Below, piece by piece: positions 21,429 to 32,507 of a stretch of 64,000 nucleotides of DNA. Every line of letters starts with the position of its first letter. Position 1 is the stretch's first letter. Position numbers and translations under genes: made by a program. The notes beneath the pieces were generated by a model, which saw only the letters and a program-made list of their open reading frames with translations, had not been told where the DNA came from and ran no database searches. This DNA is from Gracilaria gracilis (taxonomy: Eukaryota > Rhodophyta > Florideophyceae > Gracilariales > Gracilariaceae): NCBI GenBank assembly GCA_030374805.1, contig JARGSG010000014.1, positions 868,001 to 932,000 of the forward strand, in the 5' to 3' direction.

Positions 21429-24400
21429 CTAATCGATTACTATAATAGGATTTGCCGATGTACCCCAGCTATACTCTACTCCATAATCCGCGAACAACTC
21501 CTCTCCCACTTCCAGTTTCCGAAGTGCTCGCCCCGCAAGCATTTGGTATTCTCGTAGTTGATGCGAGGTGCGTCCTGTATTTGGAGTTCGAATGACCCGC
21601 ACATTTGCAGTCCTTCGTTTCGTCACACCATCCGCAACTGCATCAATGTCCTTATCGCCTTCCATATATTTGGGATCATTAATCGTTCCACCCAATGATA
21701 AAGGAGCCGGGACAATCCATACAGGTATCAAACTTACTCGTTGTCTTCTTTCTGGGAGGTTATGTAATATATCGCCGCGAACGTTAAACTCCATCGCATA
21801 CTTCCGAAAGCGTTCGGAAGTGGCTCCCAATAAACCTTTACCATATTTCTTGTGTACCTCTTTTCTCTTCGTTGGGTCATGGTACACCAGTGTTCCACAG
21901 AAGTAACATATCTCTTCATTTTCCATGAATCGGCGTGTAGTGAACACTCCCACTCTTGCGCCAGGGTTGCGAATTGTCGACTTCCCGATACGACAACCGC
22001 ACATCGTCGCTTCCAGTGCCAACATTGCATTCCAATCCAGAAGCCTCATCTTCCCTTGCAAAGTTTTCGGCCATTCGTGAAGGGCCTTACGCCTACCAGT
22101 CGTGACCAAGCTCTCATTCCGCCACATTGACGCAAGAAAGTCCACAATATACGTAGGAAACTTTTGATACTGGGAGTAGCCGGATGGAGCCTTCCATGAT
22201 CTCGATGGGCGGACATTCCACTTCGGAAATAAGTTCAACACCCTAATCATAGCATTCCGAACTTCCCGCGTTACCTGTATATCCGTCTCATTTTTCCGGA
22301 CGCACATTGAGAATTGAATAATTGCGGCGTGCCTAGCATGAGCAAAGCAGTCAGGGTCCGGCTCACACCCGACTAACCTACGATGCTGCTGTAACTCCAT
22401 GCATTCCATTGCTGTCGAAAACTTCCCCTCAAACAAGTCGACCACAATATCCCCAGCCTGGGAAAACCGACTGATTAGCTCCTTCAACAATGTCCTAGGT
22501 TTCTGTTCGGCGTCACCTTTTGCAAAACGTAGCCCCCACCTTCCTTCTTTCTCTTCCATTGAAGAGTCTCTCCATGAGACATGGAAGGTACCTGGTCAAT
22601 GACACTGTGGTACCCCGGGTACTTCGACTGCACGAAATTGAAGTTCTCATAGTTCACCATCACATACTGCTGGGCGTAGCTGAGACCATTTCGAACTCCA
22701 TGTACAGCATACTCCATTGCAGGGAAAAGGGAGCACGACCTACGTCCAGGGTTATGCATCGGGTTGCCTTGCGACCGTACAAAGTGCATTGGGACCTAGT
22801 CCACAACAAATGAACGCCTTGGTACTCCGTTTTCGTCTTTTGCCCCGATGGCAGAAATTACATCTCTCCATTGCTGGACCTGCTCGAAAGCAGTAAAGAT
22901 CACGAAATGGCCCCCAGGACGTAGCAGTCTTGATAGAAGCTTTGCAGCCTTCTCCATGTCCTGAGGGCTCAGTACATCGTACCAGCTGTTGTTTAGGTTC
23001 TTGTTTCCTCGGATGCTGTACGGAGGGTCCATGAGAACCAGTTGAACTTTTCCTAACGGAGACACACCATCTCTGCGCAGCGTCTCGTCCATCTCTACCA
23101 TATTCTCAAACTCGCAATTGTACAAGCGAAAGGCCTTCTCCATCTCCCCCTCACAACTTCGGAAAGCCATTTTGTCATCCAATGACGGAATGGATGGTGG
23201 AGGTATTACGCCTATCCCGGACGCTTCGTCACCAGTACTTCCTTTCCCAATGTCGGCCACTATGTTCGTATCACCATCTCCTTCTTCGCCTCTCCCCTCC
23301 TTTGGCTCCGTTGGTTTCCCCATTTCCTCCACCTCCTCCACATCATCTTCAATTTCTATGGCAAGTTCTGGTTTGGATATCGGCGTTACCTCCGTACCAG
23401 AGACGTGCACTGATTCTTTCAGTTCCACCGGGCTTATGGCCTCCATGACGGAGGACACAAGCGAATTCGAGAAGCTATCGAATATCTGAGCAAACGCCCG
23501 TGATGGGTCTCTGGTAAACGTCTTCAGAACTGTCCATCGTCCTGGTTCGGAAATTGAAAAGAACTGCTCATTCACAATAATCTTGTTGAGGTCCGAAATG
23601 AACTCCTTCGCAAGCATTCGGAGGGCAGCATCGATGTCTTGCGGTAAATTCCATGCCCACGCGATGACCTCTGTTTCAATAACAGTTTCACCTTTGCTCG
23701 GTAGCAAGCGATGGTCGATATCCCGGTGGCAGAACCCCTTTGCCCTCGTCTCAATCACTTGAAACTGCATTTCGTCGTACATGACTCGGATGAATGGAAG
23801 AACCATGACCTCCACGGTAGGGAATCCCAGGAATTGAAAGAAACAATCCCATGCCTTCGTTATGACCTGCACACCAAAGCCAACACGCTGAGCTTGAAGT
23901 TTGTTGGATATTTGGACATTCACAAAAGGTGTGGGATATCTCTTGTCTGCTTTTTTCCTCTTCTGGCCTACAACTCTTTTTTCCATGGAAACTTTCTGAA
24001 TGAGCGAGAGAAAGAGAATCCTTTGGAAATGTGTGGCAACGGTTGTGGCGAAGGGAGGGACCACCCGTCCCACTCGCTTAGGAGGTATAGTCATTGACTT
24101 GAAAAACTCGGTCAAAGTCACATTCTTCGGTATTCCTTTAAAGTTCACATCGGTATAAGCATTCCAGAAGTCCCTTACACGCCAGTCCCTATCACCGTCC
24201 AAAATGTCCAATAACCTCGTTGAGAGGTATAGCTGACGATAAGACCCCTTCAAAGATACGACCCGTAGTTCACTGTCAGTAAACTTCGGATATCCTGGAC
24301 TCACAAAAATATAGAAGTAATTCTTGGCCAGCGGTAGGACGTTGCGATTCTTGATAACGTAATCAACGAACTCGCTGTGTCCTACCTTACTTGGCCAGTC

Positions 24401-24547
24401 TTCATCTCACATTGTCGACGCGTAATGATAGCGGATTGCGAAGCATACTGTGACAAGCTCGTCTCCGGAGCCATACCGTTTTCCAACCTTCATATCAGAG
24501 CTTGACGGTGCCGGTGACGTAGACCTCGTGGAACTATGTGGAGCCAT
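21429..24547 (-). pseudogene. DPPY DNA methyltransferase fused to a SET domain
   Basis: Read from the ATG at 24,547, about 1,040 codons join two methyltransferases. A long N-terminal region of unknown fold and an acidic linker precede VQLVLMDPPYSIRGN (motif IV, DPPY at 23,029-23,018) and LSRLLRPGGHFVIFTAFEQV. Then follow LLKELISRF (motif X) and GDIVVDLFEGKFSTAMECM (motif I) with VGCEPD (motif II). Motif IV before X and I is the permuted beta-class order of bacterial N6-adenine/N4-cytosine enzymes, unlike eukaryotic MT-A70. The C-terminal 250 residues form a SET domain: GKSTIRNPGARVGVFTTRRF, then GGTINDPKY, ANVRV and GEELFADYGVEYSW. A TGA (24,409-24,407), a TAG (22,798-22,796) and a frame change near 22,555 interrupt the gene. 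The motifs themselves are well kept, so decay is recent. Confidence 0.75.
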
Positions 24548-24600
24548 TTTATGCATGCACGGGAAGAGGGTGCATTGACGGGTTATGATTCGAATTTCCG

Positions 24601-24651
24601 GAGCGGACGGGAGATGGGAGCGGACGGGAGATGGGAGCGGACGGGAGATGG
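24601..24651 (+). repeat. 17-bp tandem repeat, three units
   Basis: Three units of gagcggacgggagatgg lie just upstream of the methyltransferase start on the opposite strand, followed by degenerate units to about 24,700. It may be part of that gene's promoter or 5' leader. Confidence 0.75.
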
Positions 24652-25329
24652 CAGCGGAGGGGAGGAAACAGCGCACGGGAGACTGCAGCGGGCGGGGGAT
24701 AACTGCCGACGAGAAATGAAAGTGCGCGAAAGACGGGAGCGGGCGGGAGAAAATAGCAACGATACAGCACGAACCAGGTTCTTTCAACACGACAGGGAGA
24801 TGTGCAAGATGCCTGAGATGCACGTGAACCCGTGAAGAGGTGTCAGGGAAAGCGGCGACACTCGAGGGATACGGAACTTGGTGATTGCAACATATACGCG
24901 AAGTTATAGGGAACGGCCGTTAGGACAGCGAACCGGGGTGGCGTGGCGCTTCATCAGTGCACTGATGAAGTGCCAAGACCCCCTGGTCCGCTGTCCTACC
25001 AAAAAAATTTTTTACTTTCCATATTTTTGAACGACAGCATCGGACAGCGGACCGGGGTGTCATGGCGCTTCATTGGTGCACCGATGAAGCGCCACGACAC
25101 CCCCGTCCGCTCTCTCAACGCGCGGTGAGCGGTGAGGCTGTGGTAGAGGTACACGTGGCACCGCCAATGCGCAGCCTGACCAGCCCTTTCTTTTAACTTG
25201 GCATATATCTTTGCATTTTATTGACATTCTTAGCCAAATGGTTGGGAAAAATACGAAAACCTCCTCAAACAGCAGAGTATTAGGAAATAGAAATAGAAGA
25301 TGCACTATACCTATGTGACAAAAATGATA

Positions 25330-25780
25330 TCCTAAACTTAGCTACGAAGCGTGAGGGTGTGCCACCTTCGCAATGCTAATTACTATGGTTACCCTATTCT
25401 TAAACACAAGGTTGTGACAAAATACGCAAACATCTGCAAGCAGCATAGGAATGGGACATTTTCTGTACAAGATAAAGATAGGAGATGTAATAACAATGGA
25501 TGTTCTATACCTAGCTACGAAGCGTTAGGGTGTGCGAAAACCTCCGCAACCAGCATAGGAATATGACATCCTGTCCACAAAATTAAGATAGAAGATGTAC
25601 TAACTTTATCTCATCTAGAGGATGTCCTATTCCTAGCTACGAAGCGTGATGGTGTGCGAAAAACCTCCGCAAGCAGCATAGGAATAGGACACATTCTCTA
25701 TGATATAAAAATAGAAGGTGTGCTAATTTTATATCATATAAGAGATGTCCTATTCGTAGCTACAGAGCGTGAGGGTGTGC
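25330..25780. repeat. Satellite block 1, unit about 120 bp
   Basis: Four to five units each carry AGGAATAGGACATCC and, about 45-60 bp later, its inverse GGATGTCCTATTCCT, then CTAGCTACGAAGCGTGAGGG, GTGTGCGAAAACCTCCGCAA and GCAGCAT. Each unit can therefore fold back on itself. No reading frame is shared between units. Confidence 0.75.
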
Positions 25781-25782
25781 CA

Positions 25783-25946
25783 CCTTCTACAGAGATATGT
25801 CGTTCTATTTCCGCAACCGAGACACATACTTTCGGTTGTGGAAGAAGATGAATATATCTCGGTAGAAGGTGTGACCAGAAAGAAGGTAGGGCGTGCAAGG
25901 TGTTGGAAGGGAGAGTGGGGACGGCTTTTATACGGCACCACACGTG
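25783..25946 (+). promoter_or_regulatory. Hairpin-TATA-CACGTG module, copy 1
   Basis: A nested inverted repeat (outer stem CACCTTCTAC...GTAGAAGGTG, inner stem CCGCAACCGA...TCGGTTGTGG) spans 25,783-25,877. It is followed by TTTTATAC at 25,926-25,933 and CACGTG at 25,941-25,946. A 74-bp palindrome starts about 100 bp after the TATA-like box. The same order and spacing recur at 26.85-27.18 kb and in element B. Confidence 0.55.
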
Positions 25947-26439
25947 TGGCTGGAAAGCGAAATGTTGAAAGAATGAAATATCATCTTTGTCCAGCCGCTC
26001 GTTTCAAAAAAAATTAAAATAATTTTTGGGACAGCGGACAGGGGTGTCGTGGTGCTTCATCGGTGCACCGATGAAGCGCCACGACACCCCGGTCCGCTGT
26101 CTCAACGCGCCGTGAGTGATGAAGCTGGGGCAGTGGCACACGTGGCACCACCAACGAGCCGTAAGCGGTGAAATTCTCCCGCTGTCAACGCGCCGTGTGT
26201 GATGAAACTGGGGTGCTGGCATACGTGGCACTGCCGTCCAGCCGCCCGTTTCAAAAAAATTAAAAATATTTTTTGGGACAGCGGACCCGGGTGTCGTGGC
26301 GCTTCATCGGTGCACTGATGAAGCGCCACGACACCCCGGGCTGGTGTCCCAACGCGCCGTGAGTGCCGATCGGCTGTCCCGGGGTGAAATGAACATGGAT
26401 CCCGACTCAAACGATTTCCTGCTCTCACTCTATGCAATA

Positions 26440-26840
26440 CCTCTTACTATGGCTACCCTACTCTTAACGGATATCATAATCCTAGCTTCAAAGCGCAAGC
26501 ACCATAGAAATAGGGCATCCACTATACAAAATAAAGATAGAACATGTACTAACTTCATCTCATCTAACGGATGTCCTATTCCTAGCAAAAAAGCGTGAGG
26601 GTGTGTGAAAACCTCCGCAAGCAGCATAGGAATAGGACATCCTTTTCATAAAATTAAGATAAAAGATGTACTAACTTAATCCCATATAACGGATGTCCTA
26701 TTCCAAGCAACAAAGCGAGAGGGTGTATGAAAACCTCCGCAAGCAGCAGAGGAATAGGACATCCTCTTTATAATATTAAGATAGAAGATGTACTAACTTA
26801 ATCTCATATAACGGATACCCTATTCCTAGCAACAAAGCGA
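26440..26840. repeat. Satellite block 2, unit about 120 bp
   Basis: Four units of the same foldback satellite as at 25,330-25,780, with about 85-90% identity by eye between neighbours. Together with the following module it makes up a larger tandem duplication of about 1.07 kb. Confidence 0.75.
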
Positions 26841-26847
26841 GAGGGTG

Positions 26848-27011
26848 TGCAACCTTGTACGGAGATACATCGTTCTAGTCCCGCAACCGAGACATATTTT
26901 CGGTTGTGGAAGAAGATGAATATATCCCGGTAAAAGGTGTGACCAGAAAGGTAGGGCGTGGAAGGTGTTGCGAGGGGGAGTGGGGACGGTTTTTATACAG
27001 CAGCACACGTG
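26848..27011 (+). promoter_or_regulatory. Hairpin-TATA-CACGTG module, copy 2
   Basis: This repeats the module at 25,783. An inverted repeat with the inner stem CCGCAACCGA...TCGGTTGTGG is followed by TTTTTATAC at about 26,990-26,998 and CACGTG at 27,006-27,011. The palindrome at 27,102 starts about 107 bp after the TATA-like box. Confidence 0.55.
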
Positions 27012-27520
27012 TGGTTAGTGTGGCTCGGATGAAATGTTGAAAAAATGAAACATCATCTTTGTCCAGCCGCTCGTTTCAAAAAAACCCAAAATAATTCTTT
27101 GGGACAGCGGACCGGGGTGTCGTGGCGCTTCATCAGTGCACCGATGAAGCGCCACGACACCCCGGTCCGCTGTCCAAACGCGCCGTGAGTGATGAAGCCG
27201 GGGCAGTGGCACACGTGGCACCGCCAACGAGCCGTAAGCGGTGAAATTCGCCCGCTGTCAACGTGCTGTGTGTGATGAAACTGGGGTGCTGGCATACGTG
27301 GCACCGCCAACGTGCCGGGGACAGCGGACCGGGGTGTCGTGGCGCTTCATCGGTGCACCGATGAAGCGCCACGACACCCCGGTCCGCTGTCCTAAAGTGA
27401 AATAGTGTGCCACAAATTTAATTTATTTCTTTATTGCTCAAACATTGTTACACAAGTGTACTATAGATATTAGTACCGTTAGTAGCTTTATGTAGATTTG
27501 TAAACGTCCCACGAGTACGC

Positions 27521-27527
27521 TATAAAA
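27521..27527 (+). promoter_or_regulatory. TATA box of the dioxygenase gene
   Basis: TATAAAA lies 172 bp upstream of the ATG at 27,699 in an AT-rich stretch that follows the last palindrome. No other TATA-like sequence lies between them. Confidence 0.45.
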
Positions 27528-27698
27528 TTTTTAAATAGGCACAGTGTATAGTTTAAACTAATACTGAGCGGACGCGCATCCGTGATGAAGTAGACGGAAA
27601 GGAACGGGAGTGAAAGTTGCAACTAGCTAACCGATCTCGCGAGCGTTCTCGACGGTCGTGAACAACCTTTTCCATTCTATCAGCCGCGTGTAACCGCG

Positions 27699-30600
27699 AT
27701 GCCGCCTCGCAAGCATAAAAGGGGGCCGGATTCAAGACGGGCGAACCCAAGTGCAGGGGTGTTAGAAATGCCGTCCCTAACACAAGGGAGAGGGAGGGCA
27801 AAAGGCACTACGCCGCGTATGTCACCAGCCCGAGCAATGACGAAGAAGGTTTCGCCCGCTGCTACGCCGGTAGTGAAAGGCAGCGATGCGGTGCATATGT
27901 TTGTGACGATTGGGAAAGAAAAGAGCAGGGTGAAAGTGGAAACCGCGGAGGTGAGATGTGTGGGGTTCGCCGGTGGTGCAGGGAAGGCTCTTTGCCGTTC
28001 GCTCCATGGGCATCTTTTAAGCGCGACTGCTCTAGAAGGAGAAGACTTGGTTGTGATCTGAAGGACGAAGATTATTATAAGTCATGGAAGCGCGAAGTAC
28101 CCTTACCGTTTTCAAGGTTCTGAGGACCCAGCAAGTTCGCTGAGCGAGTTGTTCTCAGCTGGGTTGTATGCGTGGGATACGTCGATGATGGACCGAATCG
28201 AGATTCCGCAAAGTTCTACTCCAGGGTCCGGGGCTGGCAAGTCTTCTACATCTCAGCCTGAGAAAGTGGCTGCTCTGGAGGTCGAGAAACCTGCTGAGGA
28301 AGCTTCCAAAACCCGAGGAAAGTCACCTAAAGGGATGAAAAAGCCCGTGGGAGCGAGCGTCAGCATCATAGAGGACTTCGACGACGATGTTGTGGAGGTC
28401 TTTCAGACGAGTAAGGCTCCGCTTGCTGACATGGAGGAGGACTTGTTCGATGAAGGAGACAGTGTTCCGTCGGAAGAGGTAGACAAAACCCTGTCTCTCA
28501 AGAAGATTTCCGTCGCCGACTATGTTCAACGCAGGTTGACGATGGATATCGAGATGAGTGAAATCCCGAAGAAGACAGTTCGAAGTCTGAATCTGGGACA
28601 CAAGGAGGCGACGATGATGAAATGTCGCAACTTTGGGCGGCTTTCGTGCGCAGGTTCAATTGCTGTGGCATCTCTAGGGGAGTATGCTGTGAATGAAATA
28701 GTTGTTGATGGGAGAATTGTTGTGCCCGTAACCCTCATAGACGGATATCACAGAATTCTTGTGCTACGAGACTTGCATGGGGAAGGCGGGAAGTGGGTGG
28801 GTATAGTCCGTTCTTGGGATGTTGTGCTGTGAGGAAGAAAGGACGGGAAGGCCATCACAATGAACGAGGTACTAGGACTCGGCAATCTTCCGAACGAGAT
28901 GAGTTCGAATGTGCTGAAGATGTCGTTTGCAGACAAAATTCATAGCATGGTATTTTTTGTGCAGAACGTCGTGGACGAGTCACATGTGGATTTGAAGAGC
29001 ATTACTTCGAAGCAGTTAGCTGGTGCTTTGAAGAGAAGTGAGGCTATCGGAGACTACAGCGTGCGTCACTTGACTCGTTACGCGACATTGGCTCTGAAGT
29101 TTGTGGAATGTGAGGGGCTTTTGGAGTTCTTTGAGAAGTTGTGTGGGGAGGGTCTAGCCCTGACGTTGACGCATGTCTCGAGTGACCTCCTGATGGGTCT
29201 CACCGATGGGCAGTTTTGATTTGTCGTACGTGGCTTGCAATGGCATGTGGAACTGAAGTTGTCTTCTTCTACGAGAACCGGTCGTTTTGAAGACATGAGG
29301 AAGCACTTCTTTCAATGTGCCATAGGTATGTACAACCTATGTAATGTCACTGCGAAGAAGAAGGACATTAGTGTTGAAGAAGTATTGCAGACAGTATTCA
29401 ACTTAGGAGGAAAACATGTGTCTGTGATGAAATATCTGGGTATGAGGACAGCAAAAATGGAACTTGGCGGTGCAAGGCGTTTATGGGACGGGATGGTGTC
29501 TAGAAGGGTGAAGACCGCGGGGAACAAGCTTCAAGAAGTTTTCAAAGTATCGCTTCAAACGTCAGAGGAGGTGAAGGAGATGGGGGAGGAGGTGGTTGAA
29601 GTCGTGGGTGTAGGTGATGGTACGTCAACCGCAGCACCTAATGAGGCAGAAGATGCTCTCATGTTGTTGGAAGCTTCCATGCAAGGGGAAGAACCTGAAG
29701 CAGAGCCATCAGGCTTGAGGCGGAGCACACGGAAAAAGATTGCTCCGGGCCGGGTGAAAGAGGATTGGGGTAACAAGGCTGGGAGCAAGAAGAAGAAAAA
29801 AAAGAGGAGGTTAATTGATCTTACTGACGATGAGGATGGGGTAGAAATCCAACCTGCTCCGAAGAGGATGAAGAAAGGCACAGTGAAGACTCCTTCTGGA
29901 GATATACCAATGGAGGTTGTTACTTTATTCAGGAATATGACGAAGCCGGGATTGAAGAAATTCTTCAAAGAACAGAAAATAAATGTGGTGTCGTCGAGCG
30001 AGGATAAAAGTGGTGGCAGTGAGAACGATAGCAGGTTCGTTCCGGACGAGGAGGAAGGGGTGGTGGAAGGAACGATGCGTGGATTTGAAGATACGAATCC
30101 CGAGAAACCCCCGAAAGGGATAAATAAGGCAGGTGAGTAGGCTGGTAGATCGGATATGTCATGGACGAGTCTGGTGAATGCGCTACCGAGTGAATGGACG
30201 GGAGGGACGAATGCAGTGAAACATCAGCACCCGTGGATGGAGATGATTCATTTGCGAAAGGAGCACAGGGCGGGATGTTTGGGGGTGGCGGATTTGAGAA
30301 CGGTCCATCACGCGGTGTACTGGCATGCCGCCCGGAATGTGCACAAGGAGCTGGGTAGCACGAAAGAACCAGTTCTTGGGGTGAAGCTTCCGTTCAAGGG
30401 AAAGCCGAGAGGGGAGGAAGAAGCTCTTTGGATGGCGGCGATGGAGAGGGATGACCTCGCTCGAGAGTACTTTGCGACGAAGCGAATGGAATTGGTGGAA
30501 AGGGTTTCTGTGTTTTGGAACACTTCGGAACTGATGGAGGTATGTCAGAGGAGGCGAAAAAGAGGGGCGTGGTGGTGGATGAAGATGTGACAGAAGGGTT

Positions 30601-31513
30601 GCTAGAGTTTTTTGAGAAGGACTTCAAGGAGCAGCCAGACTTGAAGTTTGAAGAGAACCGAACGAAATGGAATCCCATCATCAATGCAGGGGAAGGTAAG
30701 GATGCTGGGGACAGGATGCAGGGAATTGGACGATATATTACGACGAAGAAGGGGATTGTTTATTGCATGGAATCTGATGAGAAGAATGTGATGATGGTGA
30801 GAAAGCGGGCGTTGTTGGATGCGAGGTTTGGGCGAATTGCATCGGTTCTTCGCCTTTGTAACGACAGCAAGGCTAAGAAAAGGATGTATGCGCCGCAGAC
30901 CGGAGGGTTTGTGTTGTGTACGGGGGAGGGATGCCCAAGGCAGGTTTTTCACACTGATTTTCGAGGGTTGACGAATGTGGAGAAGGATAAGGGAGATATT
31001 CCGGGGTTCTTCGTAATGGTCTCTGGAGGGAGTTCATTTATGATATGGGTTTGTAAGAGGTCTCACAATATGTATGTGACGGATGACAAGAGTTTGAGGA
31101 GGTTATCACGTACAATGGTTGTGAAGAAGTTCAGGGTTCCGCTTTACTCTGTGTTTATTGGGAGAGGGGATGTGTTTCATGCGGGAGCTTGGTACATGGA
31201 TGCGTTGGTGAGAGAGAATTGCCTCAGATATCACATTTGTTTTGTACCTGAAGGATACAAGCTCCCTGACGCGGTGCACAGGGAGCCAGCGTTTCGGCCA
31301 AAGTTCGTAGATGAGGACTTTGGGCTAGGAGAAGACCCAAACGACCGGCTGGACGATGATGAAGGTTTGGAGGAAGGGAGTGAAATGGAAGATATAGGAG
31401 ATGGAGAGGACGTGTACGAAGAGAAAGATGAAGAGATGTCAGGTGGCCCTGCTGAGAATACAGATGGGGATTACGAGGAAAGACAGATGATAATGGATGA
31501 CGACGATGAGTAG
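27699..31513 (+). pseudogene. Large protein with C-terminal 2OG-Fe(II) dioxygenase domain
   Basis: One plus-strand frame runs from the ATG at 27,699 to about 30,510 and continues in another frame to the TAG at 31,513, giving about 1,270 codons. The N-terminus is basic. The middle holds STRKKIAPGRVKEDW, a poly-lysine nuclear signal and LIDLTDDED, a classic SUMO-interacting motif. The C-terminal domain shows the double-stranded beta-helix signature: HTD (H at 30,950) in RQVFHTDFRGL, then GDVFHAGAW (distal H at 31,178) and the downstream R in LRYHICFVP. This suggests an iron/2-oxoglutarate hydroxylase or demethylase; the substrate is unknown. TGA at 28,059, 28,830 and 29,217, TAG at 30,138 and a frame change near 30,510 interrupt it. 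The annotated pieces could alternatively be separate proteins. Confidence 0.68.
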
Positions 31514-31676
31514 GTATAATGTAGCACTTATACTGTTGTGTTTGTTTGTGATAGAGACTTGACATAAAAAGTGAAGATTTGATTTTTTTAAGCGGCAACC
31601 TAAAAAGAATTGGAGAACAAAAACGGGTTGTGTGCGTAGTTGCAACGAGTACGAGGTTTACAATTTGTTATAATTA

Positions 31677-32507
31677 CTAGAGAATGTGATGTCTAAGAAC
31701 GTTGATATAGTTGGTGTGGAAAGGGGCAGGGTCCTGCCTTCCGGCTAATTTTTCATCTGCGGAGGTGAGATAGAAGTAAGCGTTTCTAGATTCATACTCC
31801 GAGAAAGAAGCTGGGAAGGAAGTAAGGGTGCTGCCGTATTCCAGAAGTGATTCCACTGTAGAAGGGATATTGAAGGAGAGACCTGTGTTGAAGGTGACTT
31901 TGCCTAGAAGCTCCTTCATTATAGTTGAGACAATAGTTTTGTACTTGGTGGCCACTTCATACATGGTAACGAATCCAAATGAAGAACTGACGAGATTGAA
32001 GGAAGAGATCCAAACGCGCTTTTGGTAGTAAGACTTGGAAAAGGTGTTTTCGTCGACGATACTGCAAGTGAGACCTGCGGTCCAGAGGCGTTCAGCTATT
32101 GCCAGAGCCCACTTTCCGGTGGCTGTGGTTGGACCATTGGAAGAGAGAGGCGTGACACCATCCTGTGGGGAGGCGCCGACAGTGGGACCGGCGATGTAAA
32201 GAGCGGCTCGTGTGCAGTGCTCAATTCCGTGTTGGGAAAGGATGGGAAGAATATGACCATTCTGGATGAAGACCAAGTCTTCTGCTCGTTGTGCTGGACA
32301 AGATAGAATTACTTTTTCGAGAAGGTCGTTCCTGCCACAGAAGAAGATTGGACCTTGAGGAAGGCACTCTGCGGAAATGAAGTCTTCGATGGAGAGAAAG
32401 GTGTTTTGAGGGGAACCATTGTTGTAAAGCATGGTGCCAATACGGCCTCTCCCTACGACAACAGCTGGGATGATTGTAGAACGGAGGGAAGATGAATGGG
32501 ATCTCAT
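31677..32507 (-). CDS. Ketopantoate-reductase-like Rossmann-fold protein
   Basis: This intact 276-aa frame starts at the ATG at 32,507. The N-terminus has a dinucleotide-binding loop (PAVVVGRGRIGTMLYNNG), then PIFFCGRNDLL and DLVFIQNGHI, which matches the order of the PanE/ApbA family. The C-terminal helical half (YYQKRVWISSFNLVSSSFGF and the end PFHTNYINVLRHHIL) is consistent with that fold but diverged. It faces the dioxygenase gene tail-to-tail with a 160-bp gap and is the only long cargo frame of element A without interruption. It may be a captured host metabolic gene or a resident accessory gene. No counterpart was seen in element B. The enzyme reaction is not certain; ketopantoate reduction is one option among NAD(P)-dependent reductases. 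Confidence 0.6.
   Translation of the reverse strand: MRSHSSSLRSTIIPAVVVGRGRIGTMLYNNGSPQNTFLSIEDFISAECLPQGPIFFCGRNDLLEKVILSCPAQRAEDLVFIQNGHILPILSQHGIEHCTRAALYIAGPTVGASPQDGVTPLSSNGPTTATGKWALAIAERLWTAGLTCSIVDENTFSKSYYQKRVWISSFNLVSSSFGFVTMYEVATKYKTIVSTIMKELLGKVTFNTGLSFNIPSTVESLLEYGSTLTSFPASFSEYESRNAYFYLTSADEKLAGRQDPAPFHTNYINVLRHHIL

Larger units (their letters stand above)
24923..27392. repeat. Element A intergenic block with six 74-bp palindromes
   Basis: Six copies of a 74-bp palindrome lie at 24,923-24,996, 25,042-25,115, 26,029-26,102, 26,277-26,350, 27,102-27,175 and 27,319-27,392. Each has two 37-bp arms with no spacer. The arm begins GGACAGCGGACCGGGGTGTC and ends CATCGGTG. The copy at 27,319 is perfect by eye; others carry a few changes. 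Spacers between copies also repeat (AACGCGCCGTGAGTGATG, then a GGCACACGTGGCACC-like segment). The block separates the divergent starts of the methyltransferase and dioxygenase genes, so it is the natural regulatory region of the element. Nine more copies lie in element B. Confidence 0.88.

Noticed and set aside
24923-27392. CRISPR-like array suggested by regular repeats and spacers
   Set aside because: Repeats are long palindromes and foldback satellites with repeated, not unique, spacers, in a eukaryotic transposon.
27699-31513. Stop-codon reassignment (TGA or TAG read as sense)
   Set aside because: Other frames in the window end normally at TAG and TGA, TAA also interrupts remnants, and indels accompany the stops. 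Decay explains this better.
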